Both the position numbers and the translations under genes were made by a program. The notes under the pieces are model-generated. The model was given only the letters and a program-made list of their open reading frames with translations. It ran no database searches and was not told the origin of the DNA. A stretch of 27,500 nt of DNA from positions 37,501 through 65,000 of the forward strand of contig MCFG01000343.1 in NCBI GenBank assembly GCA_002104895.1, given 5' to 3'. Shown one piece after another: positions 26,868-27,500 of this stretch (within the stretch, counting starts at the first letter, position 1; the number at the start of each line of letters is the position of its first letter). Source of the stretch: Anaeromyces robustus (taxonomy: Eukaryota; Neocallimastigomycota; Neocallimastigomycetes; Neocallimastigales; Neocallimastigaceae).

Positions 26868-27500
26868 TGTTGTTGTTGTTGTTGTTGTTGTATTTATATT
26901 ATTTTCTTGTTCAGTAACATTTTTTTTTATTTTCATTGCTTCTAAAGCAATAGAACGAATAAATTCCGGGAAACGAATATCATAACAAATAACATTTGAA
27001 AAAGTACAAATTAAATTTGAATTTGTTTCTAAAGTTAATTTCGAATTATTATTTTTTTCGATTTCATTATTATTTATAAAAGTTTTATTGATATTAGTAG
27101 AAATAACTTTAAATTGATGACCACGAGTAAAAACAGTATTTTCTTTTGAAGGTGAAAATAAATGAATTTTTGCATAAGAACTTAAAAGTTGACCATTACT
27201 ATCGAAATTCATATTTAAATTTTGATAAATATTATTTTTTGTATCAAAATTAGCAATTGAACCTCCTATAATAATAATATGATATTTTTTAGCTAAATAA
27301 TTTAAAAATAGTTTAGTTTGTTTTCCATCTCGGTCACAATATTCATTAACTTTATTAATAGTAAAACCTATATTCCACATTTCTGGTAAAACAATAATGT
27401 CTGGTTTTTGATGTAAATTCATTACCTTATCAACATATTTTTCAATTTTTTTTTTATTTTCTTCAAAATTATAAGGTATTACATTTAACTGAATGAGACA
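26298..27500 (-). CDS. Nitrilase-superfamily carbon-nitrogen hydrolase (5' end off window)
   Basis: The frame stays open from the right edge, giving 400 residues with the true start outside the window. The ATG at 27422 is internal, because conserved N-terminal sequence (LIQLNVIPYNFEENK) lies upstream of it. Numbering from the first visible residue, the catalytic triad is Glu40 (VLPEMWNIGF), Lys111 (SYAKIHLF) and Cys172 (VICYDIRFPE). WPYPRLNHWRNLL and ARAIENQCYVVAVNNCGE follow. The end (LKDIRQRICVFNDRFPEIY) resembles the VF-DRRP-LY tail of bacterial YafV/YkrU-like omega-amidases, which hydrolyse 2-oxoglutaramate-type amides. The protein exceeds the usual 260-280 residues because of inserted loops: an Asn/Thr-rich loop before the Cys strand, a run of about 21 Thr then Asn after it, and an Asn run near 26480-26540. 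No intron is needed. The tail suggests a bacterial origin; substrate is inferred. Confidence 0.92.
26488..26537 (-). repeat. Coding AAT (Asn) tract in the hydrolase
   Basis: A near-pure run of about 16 AAT codons lies in a loop just before the C-terminal strand and tail of the hydrolase. It is followed by a short Thr/Asn/His mix. Confidence 0.85.
26805..26891 (-). repeat. Compound coding tract: ACA, ACT, AAT blocks
   Basis: Read on the sense strand, eight ACA codons (26868-26891) are followed by about thirteen ACT codons (26829-26867) and then AAT codons. They encode a Thr run passing into an Asn run, inserted in the hydrolase between the Cys strand and the next conserved strand. Confidence 0.9.

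Overview
This is an extremely AT-rich nuclear segment of a eukaryote. Genes are split by short GT..AG introns, triplet repeats are everywhere, and proteins carry long Asn, Asp, Thr, Lys and Gln/Glu runs. TAA and TGA both act as stops, so this is not a ciliate code. An Msp1-type AAA ATPase, an SR splicing factor, a CST-complex Stn1 and a full-length flagellar CFAP57 together fit a flagellated early-diverging fungus. The best guess is an anaerobic gut fungus (Neocallimastigomycota). This is inferred from gene content and base composition, not from a marker gene.

Layout. Minus strand, 752-1581: the 5' six exons of an SRSF4/5/6-type SR protein, which breaks off at the start of its second RRM. Minus strand, 3005-5460: a complete 10-exon MSP1/ATAD1 gene; its transmembrane helix lies on a 39-nt exon that is easy to miss. 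5461-9299 is gene-free and holds a 50-bp tandem repeat. Plus strand, 9300-11071: a four-exon gene for an MGC-type (probably lipidated) protein with a stathmin-like coiled coil. Plus strand, 12944-18406: a 15-exon CFAP57/WDR65 gene. Minus strand, 18817-20242: a five-exon STN1-like gene. Minus strand, 20839-25254: one uninterrupted frame for a 1471-aa low-complexity, probably nuclear protein of unknown function. Minus strand, 26298 to the right edge: a nitrilase-superfamily hydrolase, 5' end missing, resembling bacterial YafV/YkrU-type enzymes.

There is no operon logic. The functions are RNA splicing, mitochondrial outer-membrane quality control, flagellum/microtubules, telomere maintenance and amide metabolism. 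The two plus-strand neighbours (stathmin-like and CFAP57) may share a flagellar or microtubule context. I found no mobile element, CRISPR array, rRNA or tRNA. Exon boundaries were set by hand from splice sites, reading phase and remembered family conservation, so individual junctions can be off even where the gene call is firm.
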